The position numbers and the translations under genes are program-made. A stretch of DNA of 6,509 nucleotides from Bacteroides sp. (GTDB taxonomy: Bacteria > Bacteroidota > Bacteroidia > Bacteroidales > Bacteroidaceae), in contig DXOJ01000195.1 of assembly GCA_019412865.1 (NCBI GenBank), positions 1 through 6,509 of the forward strand. Reading direction: 5' to 3'. The notes below the pieces were generated by a model. It searched no databases, was not told the DNA's origin, and saw nothing but the letters and a program-made list of their open reading frames with translations. Positions 1-6,509 of the stretch are shown piece after piece. The first letter of the stretch is position 1. The number at the start of each line of letters is the position of its first letter.

Positions 1-1984
1 ATTCAGGATTCTGCGTCATATTCACGTTACGTTTCAGCTCGTAAGTCGGGAAAGGCCACAAATACATTTTCTGTTCAAACACTTTGTGTACCGAGGTGAT
101 GATAGTCTGTTTATAAAAATCAGCAATACGCGTTTCATCATCACTGATATTAATGTTACACCCCTGCAATAACTGGTTTTCTTCTGTCATAGCATCTTTC
201 CAACGGCGTAAATCAAAGTAGCGCATACTATTCTCACCCAATAACTCTATCTGGCGTTCTCTTTTCAATTTCACACGGAAATCGTTCGGGTTATTATAAG
301 TCTCCTCTGAATAGTCAGGTACTCCGGCACGCATACGGATACGTTTGATAGCATAACGCATTTCATCTACACTGCGCTGAATCTCTACATCAGCTCCGGT
401 ATAGGTAGTCAGATGGTAAACTTGTCCCGAAGTCAACTCATTCAACGCTTCGGCATAAATCAGAAGAATTTCACCATAACGAATGGTCATCTCTGTTTTA
501 TCAACCAGATATCCGCCTTCAGTCCGTGAGTCTTCCGAATTATAAAACTTCTTTAAAGTAACTCCTGTCAGTGGACATTCTTCCTTAAATCCCTGTTTGC
601 CATCGTTCAGACCACGATAATAGAATATCTGTTGATCGCGGAATTCAGATTCAGAAGCACTGGAAGCTTCCCAAACCGAACCATTATAAGCGATGGACGC
701 ATAGAAGCGTGGTTCACGATTATTGTACATCAAATTCACCTTAGCCGGCAGGAAAGGATTCGCCACAGCATACGCCTGTGTAGTGAAACCTTGGGTTACG
801 TAATCACCGGTAGCTTCCGCCTCTGTGATAGAACGTCCGTCGTTCATCGCATACGCATCGACCTGCTTCTGAGTAACAGCCAACCGATTGTTTCCTTTTA
901 AAGTCTTTGGCGTAGATTGGTAAGCCCAGTCATTGATATGTCCTGTTCCAATTCTTGTCCGGGTAAATATAAGTTCCGGATTTTTCGATCCCAGAATCGT
1001 ACCGTCAAAGTTGGACTTATAAGAAAGTAACGGGTCTACGTCCGCCCAACCTTCCGGATAGTTCTTATCCGAATAAAGTGCATTATGAGGAGGACGTTGT
1101 GAAGGCAGAACGGTCGCTTTCGGCGCTACAACATACAGTTCATACAGACCGGAAGCCTTAGCCAATTCAATCACATCCTTAGCAGCTGCCGCCGCTTTCG
1201 CCCACTTTGTTTCATCATAGGTCTGAGACACTAATTGATTACCATAGCAGTCTTTCACATTAAAGAAATCCGTATTTCCGTTGAAAAGCGGGCTGGCCGC
1301 ATAAAGCAACACACGTGAACGAAGTCCTAATGCAGCTCCGCGAGTCGGACGTCCAAGATTGTTGACCGTTCTTTTAGTCGGTAGTGAACGGGCTGATTCA
1401 GCCAATTCCTGATCTATAAAATCAACCAGATTATCAAAATGCTCTCGTGGCAAGGAAAGTTCTTCATAAGAAAGATTCACATCCAGTCCTTCCAAAGGAA
1501 TCAAAGGTACGGGACCATAGACGCGTATTAAAGCCCAGTAACAATAAGCACGCAAGAAACGTGCCTGTCCTTTCATATCGGCTATTTCATCCATCGTCAG
1601 TTCCGGACAGCGATCTACATTTACGATGAAAGTGGAAGCCTTTCGAATTCCCTCATAATATTTCCATAAACGTGATTCTCCCTTCCGCGCTTCTGCCTCG
1701 TCTCCAAGCTGATTATCAGCACTATAGTTTCCTTCCACATAATCCTTCATATCCGGATGGTAAAGGTCATCACTAGCCCAGCGAAATGGCTCTCTATATT
1801 CACCAATATAATCCATTACACTGTATGCACTCGACAACCATCCTTCCACATACACACGTTTGGAGAAAGCGGAGTCCAAAGATACCTGATCATAAAAGTA
1901 TTTGTCCACATTGATATAATCGGTACATGACGAGAAGGACAATGTACCTATAGCCAGCAATATGGTATAAAGTATTCTTTTCAT
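1..1984 (-). CDS. RagB/SusD family nutrient-binding outer membrane lipoprotein (3' end cut by window edge)
   Basis: I translated this frame by hand. It runs open from the ATG at 1984 to the window edge, giving 661 codons with no stop. Residues 1-20 are a lipoprotein signal peptide (MKRILYTILLAIGTLSFSSC), with Cys20 as the lipidated residue, so the mature protein should sit on the outer membrane. Family motifs are clear: RFLRAYCYWALIRVYGPVPL at about 142-161, IRYGEILLIYAEALNE at 501-516, and ERQIELLGENSMRYFDLRRW at 576-595. The tail WPFPTYELKRNVNMTQNP at 643-660 matches the usual SusD C-terminus, which ends in or just after an NPGY/NPGW-like motif, so only a few codons should be missing. At 661 or more residues it is longer than typical members (about 500-600). 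SusD proteins act as a hinged lid on the SusC barrel and capture glycans. The start lies 17 bases after the SusC stop, so translation is probably coupled to the same mRNA. The ligand cannot be inferred. Confidence 0.96.
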   Translation of the reverse strand, partial: MKRILYTILLAIGTLSFSSCTDYINVDKYFYDQVSLDSAFSKRVYVEGWLSSAYSVMDYIGEYREPFRWASDDLYHPDMKDYVEGNYSADNQLGDEAEARKGESRLWKYYEGIRKASTFIVNVDRCPELTMDEIADMKGQARFLRAYCYWALIRVYGPVPLIPLEGLDVNLSYEELSLPREHFDNLVDFIDQELAESARSLPTKRTVNNLGRPTRGAALGLRSRVLLYAASPLFNGNTDFFNVKDCYGNQLVSQTYDETKWAKAAAAAKDVIELAKASGLYELYVVAPKATVLPSQRPPHNALYSDKNYPEGWADVDPLLSYKSNFDGTILGSKNPELIFTRTRIGTGHINDWAYQSTPKTLKGNNRLAVTQKQVDAYAMNDGRSITEAEATGDYVTQGFTTQAYAVANPFLPAKVNLMYNNREPRFYASIAYNGSVWEASSASESEFRDQQIFYYRGLNDGKQGFKEECPLTGVTLKKFYNSEDSRTEGGYLVDKTEMTIRYGEILLIYAEALNELTSGQVYHLTTYTGADVEIQRSVDEMRYAIKRIRMRAGVPDYSEETYNNPNDFRVKLKRERQIELLGENSMRYFDLRRWKDAMTEENQLLQGCNINISDDETRIADFYKQTIITSVHKVFEQKMYLWPFPTYELKRNVNMTQNPE

Positions 1985-2001
1985 AATTCGTAGTTTTTGA
2001 T
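1985..2001 (-). promoter_or_regulatory. A-rich leader between the SusC-like stop and the SusD-like start
   Basis: The 17-base gap reads ATCAAAAACTACGAATT in the coding direction, directly before ATG. It has no GGAGG-like Shine-Dalgarno sequence. A/T-rich leaders without one are normal in Bacteroidota, where initiation relies more on unstructured, A-rich sequence. The gap is too short for a terminator or an independent promoter, so it supports co-transcription of the pair. It also supports the ATG at 1984, because the lipoprotein signal begins immediately after it. Confidence 0.55.
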
Positions 2002-5000
2002 TTAAAAGCTAAATTGAAGATAACAGGAGAAAGTTTTATTAATCGGATAGCTACTTCCCGATTCATTTGTACCTTCCGGATCCCACCAGTCAAACGGTGC
2101 CCAAGTAAACAAGTTCTGTCCGATAAATCCAAGACGCAGATTACTCACAAGGAACTTGCGTGTCCATACCTGAGGAAAGTCATAAGAAAGTTCCACATTT
2201 CTTAAGCGCAGATATTTTCTGTCCTTCAACCAGAATGTAGATGCCCGGTTGTTCATATTGTTGTTTCCATAAGTCAGGCGAGGCCAGTCGGCATTCGGAT
2301 TTTCCGTAGCTTCCGTGCCCGAAATTTCCTTTGGAATCCAACGATTACCATCTACCATTACTTGCAGAATATTACCCGTACGACCGTCATGGAAAGCATG
2401 AGGTCCACTGCCGCCTACGAAAAAGTCACATTTACCGGTTCCTTGAAGAAGCATACTAAAGTTCCAGTTCTTCCAACTGGCGCTCAAGCCGATACCATAC
2501 TGAAGTCCCGGCTGCTGACGATATCCCAAAGGTACCTCATCATCCGTTGTGATGACTCCGTCACCATTCACATCTTTATATTTAATATCTCCCGGAAGTA
2601 TTGTTTTGTTAGCCAAAGATGCCTGAGAAGGACTTCTGTCAATGTCTTCCTGATCTTTAAACAAACCCAGGGCGATAAAACCACGGCTCTGATTCAATTG
2701 GAAACCTTTATTCATCTTGTACCATAATTCATTGGCGGCCTCATCCATATCCAAAATATCAGTTTTCTGATAAGTAAAATTACCACGTAGTTGCAGGCTC
2801 ACCTGTCCAATCTGCTGGGTGAAAGCGATATTTCCATCCCATCCGACTGATTTCATCTTACCTACATTGGCCATAGGCGTTTGGTCGGCAAGACCGGTTG
2901 TCAGCGGCATTTGATTGCGTTGCATAAAGATATCATCCCGTTTATCAACAAAGTAATCTACTGTTCCGGTGACTTTCCCATTAAAGATACTGAAATCCAC
3001 ACCGATATCATACTTCTTGGCAACCTCCCAGGTCAAATTCGATGTTCCCAGTGTTTTAATACGATAACCTTGTACTTTGTTAGTACCAAATTCACCAAAA
3101 GTATACGATCCTCCATCATCCGTACTTACCAAAGATATATAAGGGAAGCGGCGTGTCTTATCATCGGTCAAGCTAGTTCTCAACTGGTCATTACCCACCT
3201 CACCATAAGAAGCTCTAATCTTAAACAGATCCAACCACGGCATCGCTTTCTTCACAAACGATTCTTCCGAAACTACCCATCCGGCAGATACGGCCGGGAA
3301 AAAGCCAAATTGCTTTCCATGTTCAAAATTCTCGGAACCTGTATAACCCCAGTTAAATTCTGCCATATACTTATCTTGGAAAGCATAAGTAAAACGTCCC
3401 GAATAAGCCAAGTTACGATGAGGAATAGATCCCATCAAATCACTCTCATCAAAATTGACGTCAGTAGTCTCTTGCTGATAGACCATAGCAAACACTCCAA
3501 CGCGATGTTTCTGAGCGAACAATCGGCTATAATCCAAAGAAGCTTGCAAATAATAACGTTTATCACCTTCCACTATTTTCTTCTGAGACATTGCAGCAGC
3601 ATTCTGTACTCTCTTCAACACCAGATTACCGTTTGCGTCACGAGAATATTCCGCAGACCACAACTCTTGCGCTTTAGAACGGCGGATAGTATTCTTATTA
3701 TAGGTATCAAAAGCAAAGACTCCGGAAAATTTCAAGCCTTTCGTTATAAACGACAAGTCCTGATCCAAAGCAACGCTACTTTCTACTTTGCTTTCCCAAA
3801 TAGTGCGATATCCGGTTTGAGTCATCTGATACTCAGGCGTAGTCATGCCATTAACAACCGGCCATTGACCTGTAGACCATTTACGCGGAGAAGACAGCGG
3901 AGTATAGTAAGCAAAGGATTTCCAAATATCATCCGCATCGCTCTGTGGAGAATTGCGGTTAACCAACCATCCGCCTACACTCACTTTCAATATCGTTGAA
4001 CGGGTTAAGTTCATATCTACATTCGCACGATAGTTCCAACGTTCATACGTCGTATTTGTATTGTATTTATTTTCAGAACTGGAAGTACGGTAACGTCCGT
4101 CTTCACTGGTATACTGTCCCGATACGAAATAACGTACATTATCGCTACCACCGGAGAAATTAATATTGGCATAATAGCTGGGAGCTCCACTTTTCAGCAT
4201 CAAGTCTCTCCAGTCTACATTCGGATAAAGATCAGAGTCCAGTCCATACCGGATAATATTCATCTCTTCACTTGTATACAGAGGGCTTTCATAACGTCCC
4301 TCCAAAGCCTCATTAGCCAAACTCGCCCAATCATAAGCATTTGCATATTCAGGAACCTTCACCGGAGTATTCCAGCTGAAACCGGTTTTCACATTAATCT
4401 TCACTTTCCCTTTTTCACCACGTTTGGTAGTAATCAGGACAACACCATTTGCACCACGTTGTCCGTAAATGGCAGTTGCCGACGCATCCTTCAACACGGA
4501 GAATGATTCAATATCTTCTACCGGAATCTCATTAAAGCTACGTTCTACCCCATCCACCAGTATTAAAGCTCCTGACTTGGCACCAAATGTACTCATACCA
4601 CGGATCCAGAACTCTGACATATTTTCACCCGGTTCACCGCTGGTTTGCATCGCTATGATACCCGGTACAACACCTGCCAATGCATTCGAAAGATTAGCTC
4701 CCGGAGCATTCAACTGTTTGATATCAACATTGGTAATGGCACCGGTCAAGGTCTTTTTCTTCTGGATACCACTGGCAGTAATCACCACCTCATCAATCTT
4801 ACGGTTATCTTCTACAATTTTCACTTTCAGATTATTCCGGTCTTTGATCGATAACACAGGAATTTCAACTGTCTGATAACCAATAAAAGTCACTTGAAGT
4901 ACATCATAAGCTCCCACCTTTATGGTAAACTCTCCATCTAAGTTGGTAATTGTACCGACGCCCGGCTGATTTTTAGCAACAATCGACGCACCGGCAACAG

Positions 5001-5127
5001 GACCAAGATTATCTTCCACTACCCCCTTGATTACAAATTCCTGCTTGTTCTCCTGTGCCCATGCACTATCAGGCACGAGCAGCATTACCGTCAAGAGTAA
5101 TACGATATATTTTTGAATATTATTCAT
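2002..5127 (-). CDS. SusC/RagA family TonB-linked outer membrane transporter
   Basis: This is a complete 1041-residue protein, a normal length for the family. Residues 1-24 form a signal peptide with an AWA cleavage site before Gln25. A carboxypeptidase-regulatory-like (beta-sandwich) domain follows at about 31-105, with the typical motifs GVVEDNLGPVAGASI and TNLDGEFTIKV. A TonB-box-like segment KIDEVVITASG lies at 110-120. The plug spans about 121-235 and carries the SusC signature VLKDASATAIYGQRGANGVV at 211-230, ending in LITTKRG. The rest, about 245-1041, is an aromatic-rich beta-barrel ending in Phe, as outer-membrane barrels usually do. An EF-hand-like loop, DVNGDGVITTDD, lies at 852-863. 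There is no N-terminal STN domain, so direct signalling through an anti-sigma factor is not indicated. The protein should import oligosaccharides or another bulky ligand into the periplasm using TonB-ExbBD energy, with the downstream SusD-like protein as its lid. The substrate is not evident. Confidence 0.97.
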   Translation of the reverse strand: MNNIQKYIVLLLTVMLLVPDSAWAQENKQEFVIKGVVEDNLGPVAGASIVAKNQPGVGTITNLDGEFTIKVGAYDVLQVTFIGYQTVEIPVLSIKDRNNLKVKIVEDNRKIDEVVITASGIQKKKTLTGAITNVDIKQLNAPGANLSNALAGVVPGIIAMQTSGEPGENMSEFWIRGMSTFGAKSGALILVDGVERSFNEIPVEDIESFSVLKDASATAIYGQRGANGVVLITTKRGEKGKVKINVKTGFSWNTPVKVPEYANAYDWASLANEALEGRYESPLYTSEEMNIIRYGLDSDLYPNVDWRDLMLKSGAPSYYANINFSGGSDNVRYFVSGQYTSEDGRYRTSSSENKYNTNTTYERWNYRANVDMNLTRSTILKVSVGGWLVNRNSPQSDADDIWKSFAYYTPLSSPRKWSTGQWPVVNGMTTPEYQMTQTGYRTIWESKVESSVALDQDLSFITKGLKFSGVFAFDTYNKNTIRRSKAQELWSAEYSRDANGNLVLKRVQNAAAMSQKKIVEGDKRYYLQASLDYSRLFAQKHRVGVFAMVYQQETTDVNFDESDLMGSIPHRNLAYSGRFTYAFQDKYMAEFNWGYTGSENFEHGKQFGFFPAVSAGWVVSEESFVKKAMPWLDLFKIRASYGEVGNDQLRTSLTDDKTRRFPYISLVSTDDGGSYTFGEFGTNKVQGYRIKTLGTSNLTWEVAKKYDIGVDFSIFNGKVTGTVDYFVDKRDDIFMQRNQMPLTTGLADQTPMANVGKMKSVGWDGNIAFTQQIGQVSLQLRGNFTYQKTDILDMDEAANELWYKMNKGFQLNQSRGFIALGLFKDQEDIDRSPSQASLANKTILPGDIKYKDVNGDGVITTDDEVPLGYRQQPGLQYGIGLSASWKNWNFSMLLQGTGKCDFFVGGSGPHAFHDGRTGNILQVMVDGNRWIPKEISGTEATENPNADWPRLTYGNNNMNNRASTFWLKDRKYLRLRNVELSYDFPQVWTRKFLVSNLRLGFIGQNLFTWAPFDWWDPEGTNESGSSYPINKTFSCYLQFSF

Positions 5128-5134
5128 GGATAAT
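5119..5134. repeat. Imperfect palindrome over the SusC-like start codon
   Basis: In the coding direction the sequence is ATTATCCATGAATAAT. The arms ATTAT and ATAAT are perfect inverted complements around a CATG core, with one mismatched pair, so 14 of 16 bases are symmetric. The ATG start lies in the centre. In RNA it would be a weak A/U stem with almost no loop, so it may be chance in A/T-rich sequence. As DNA it could be a dyad site, but I know of no regulator with this motif. Confidence 0.25.
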
Positions 5135-5150
5135 TCTTTTTATAGATTAT
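5128..5150 (-). promoter_or_regulatory. A/T-rich leader between the IPT/NHL stop and the SusC-like start
   Basis: The 23-base gap contains TATAAAAAGAATTATCC immediately before the ATG. There is no Shine-Dalgarno-like purine block apart from AAAAAGAA, which sits about 8 bases from the start. I see no TTTG / TAnnTTTG Bacteroides promoter in the coding direction here or in the end of the preceding gene. This favours read-through transcription from the upstream lipoprotein gene into the SusC/SusD pair. Confidence 0.5.
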
Positions 5151-6497
5151 TTATTCTACTGTCACACGACGAATAACATGGTTATCGCGGTCAGCCACAT
5201 AGACCGAGTTGTCCGGATAAACCGTCACACATTCGGGCTGATTGAATTTTGCTTCTTCGGGCAAACCGTCACCAAATCCACTCTGCTCGGGTTGGCCGGC
5301 GTACAGAGAAGCGGAACCTGCCGGTGTGATTTTACGAATAATGTGGTTATTACGTTCGGGAACAAACATATTTCCGTCTTCATCAAATGCCATCTGCTCC
5401 GGCTTATTCAGACGGACAGTCGCACCTGTACCATTGATATAGCCACTTTCATCCCATGCGCCGACAAAAAGAACCGGATTCCCAAAAGTGTGTGTAGCAG
5501 CATCATAAGGAACCTGATAGATACAATGGCGGTTACATACCGCTACATAAAGGATCGTACCTTCGGTATTGAAAGTCATACGGGTTTCAATTTCCGTTGC
5601 ATTGTTAATTCGGAAGAGAGGGGTAAAGTCTTCGTAGCTCGGTCCGTCAAAACGATACACATAGCCAGTACCTTTATTACAGAAGAACACTTCCCCTGTT
5701 TTGGGATGTACTGCCAGTCCTGTAGTGCCGACTTTCTTCGCTCTGCAAAGTCCTCTTACATCCACGAATCCACCTTCGCGCGTTACATAAATAATATTGA
5801 AGTCAGTCTTGGTATTACTCTCATCCGTATAGGAATACTGAGAGATATAAAGAGTGTCCTGAGCCGGACTGAATGCCAGACAGGTAGGTGACTGAAACGG
5901 ACCGCTGGAGCACTGCACCAAAGTTTCCACTTCACCATTACGTGCACGGCGCAAAGCACCATTCTGTGTCTGACCACGTCCTTCATCTATAAAGAATACC
6001 GAACCGTCTTTATCAGTCAGCAAGAACCAGGTTCTTTGCAGCTTGGAAGCAGCATAGCTGCCGTCCTCACGACCCTTCATACCATGTTGTCCCACCATCG
6101 TCGTCACATTACGCTTAAACTGATAACGGAATTTTGTCTCGGAAGCATACTCTTCTATATTTTCGTCTTTACCTATAAACAGACGAACATAACCTGTATC
6201 TGCACGTGCGGGAACGATGGCATAGATTACCTCATCGTCCATTCCTACAATAGCTGCTTCCTTGTTATTTACAGTGACCTTCACATAACTTGGATCGGAA
6301 CCGAAATTTTTTCCACGGATGATTAACTGTGTTCCGATACCACCACTGTCGGGAGAGAAACTTTCGAAAACAGAGTGTTTACTCAAATCGGGAGGTAAGG
6401 CTTGATTTTGGCGTATCGGAGCCAAGTCATTGTTGCAACCCCAAAAGGCAGACATCCCTATTAATAAGGTAAGTCCGATTTCAAGCTTACGCTTCAT
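5151..6497 (-). CDS. IPT/TIG domain and NHL-repeat beta-propeller surface lipoprotein
   Basis: This is a complete 448-residue protein. Residues 1-21 form a lipoprotein signal peptide ending AFWGC, with Cys21 as the lipid anchor; the Phe at -3 makes the lipobox slightly unusual. Residues about 41-127 are an IPT/TIG immunoglobulin-like domain, shown by FSPDSGGIGTQLIIRGKNFG and a VPARADTGYV strand. From about 131 to 448 there is an NHL-type propeller. I count six blades: about 131-190, 200-243, 256-286, 303-335, 351-392 and 407-448. The last two are classic, with GDG/NGTG, FNQPE/LNKPE, VYVADRDNHVIRR and MFVPERNNHIIRK. Proteins of this layout are common beside SusC/SusD pairs and are usually annotated as cell surface proteins. 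An accessory glycan-binding role is inferred, and an enzymatic role is not excluded. It is the first gene visible in the operon, 23 bases before the transporter. Seven further cysteines, including C321-x3-C325, are notable for an exported protein. Confidence 0.93.
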   Translation of the reverse strand: MKRKLEIGLTLLIGMSAFWGCNNDLAPIRQNQALPPDLSKHSVFESFSPDSGGIGTQLIIRGKNFGSDPSYVKVTVNNKEAAIVGMDDEVIYAIVPARADTGYVRLFIGKDENIEEYASETKFRYQFKRNVTTMVGQHGMKGREDGSYAASKLQRTWFLLTDKDGSVFFIDEGRGQTQNGALRRARNGEVETLVQCSSGPFQSPTCLAFSPAQDTLYISQYSYTDESNTKTDFNIIYVTREGGFVDVRGLCRAKKVGTTGLAVHPKTGEVFFCNKGTGYVYRFDGPSYEDFTPLFRINNATEIETRMTFNTEGTILYVAVCNRHCIYQVPYDAATHTFGNPVLFVGAWDESGYINGTGATVRLNKPEQMAFDEDGNMFVPERNNHIIRKITPAGSASLYAGQPEQSGFGDGLPEEAKFNQPECVTVYPDNSVYVADRDNHVIRRVTVE

Positions 6498-6509
6498 AAA
6501 TAAATTAGG
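6498..6509 (-). other. Short 5' leader of the IPT/NHL gene, cut by the window edge
   Basis: Only 12 bases precede the ATG at 6497, reading CCTAATTTATTT in the coding direction. They are A/T-rich and lack a Shine-Dalgarno sequence, like the other two leaders. The TAA inside could be the end of an upstream gene or just leader sequence. Too little is visible to tell whether this gene opens the operon. Confidence 0.3.

Noticed and set aside
632..901. Plus-strand 89-codon frame opposite the SusD-like gene
   Set aside because: The minus-strand frame across it carries continuous SusD homology, and the plus-strand product shows nothing recognisable.
2005..2045. A possible internal promoter before the SusD-like gene on the minus strand (TTTC ... 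TAGCTTTT)
   Set aside because: Both elements deviate from TTTG / TAnnTTTG and are about 17 bases apart, shorter than usual. The sequence is also constrained by the SusC C-terminal codons.
1890..2132. Minus-strand 80-codon frame across the SusC/SusD junction
   Set aside because: It overlaps the end of the SusC-like gene and the start of the SusD-like gene in another frame, and its product has no supporting features.
2881..3999. A 372-codon open frame on the plus strand, antisense to the SusC-like gene
   Set aside because: It lies entirely within a well-supported SusC coding region. Its translation has no recognisable domain, signal peptide or natural composition (it is rich in Ile, Arg, Ser and His). 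It is explained by codon bias of the opposite strand.
5108..5115. TATTTTTG on the plus strand, matching the Bacteroides -7 element TAnnTTTG, as a possible antisense RNA promoter
   Set aside because: No TTTG -33 element lies at the expected spacing upstream, and a single 8-base match in A/T-rich sequence is likely by chance.
5130..5150. ATAAT ... ATTAT inverted repeat in the IPT/NHL to SusC gap, as a terminator
   Set aside because: The arms are only five A/T pairs with an 11-base loop and no following U-tract in the transcribed direction, so a functional terminator is not credible.
5055..5891. A 278-codon plus-strand frame spanning the start of the SusC-like gene and much of the IPT/NHL gene
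   Set aside because: It is antisense to two confident genes, has no domain signature, and its Cys/Arg/Ile-rich product looks like a shadow translation.

Overview
The window looks like chromosomal DNA from a gut-type Bacteroidota, most likely Bacteroides or a close relative. Three features support this: a SusC/SusD-type outer-membrane gene pair, lipoprotein signal peptides typical of the phylum, and A/T-rich leaders without a Shine-Dalgarno sequence before the start codons. Base composition is moderate and even across the window, with no insertion sequence, tRNA, rRNA, CRISPR array or sign of recent insertion.

All coding capacity is on the minus strand, so the genes read from right to left. 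First is a 448-residue lipoprotein with an N-terminal IPT/TIG domain and a six-bladed NHL-type propeller (6497 to 5151). After 23 bases comes a full-length SusC/RagA TonB-dependent transporter of 1041 residues (5127 to 2002). After another 17 bases comes a RagB/SusD substrate-binding lipoprotein (1984 to the left edge). The SusD gene is cut by the window border at residue 661, probably only a few codons before its natural end. The gaps are too short for terminators, so one polycistronic transcript is the simplest reading. Its promoter would lie beyond the right edge.

Together the three proteins look like the surface end of a polysaccharide or glycan utilisation locus. SusC forms the TonB-powered barrel, SusD is the lid that binds substrate, and the IPT/NHL lipoprotein is probably an accessory surface protein that binds or processes the same ligand. 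No glycoside hydrolase, polysaccharide lyase, sulfatase or regulator is in view, so the substrate cannot be named.

I did not find a clearly new system. The points most worth a second look are the IPT/NHL lipoprotein as the first gene of the operon, its seven cysteines beyond the lipobox (including a C-x3-C pair), a small palindrome over the susC-like start codon, and an EF-hand-like loop in the SusC barrel region.
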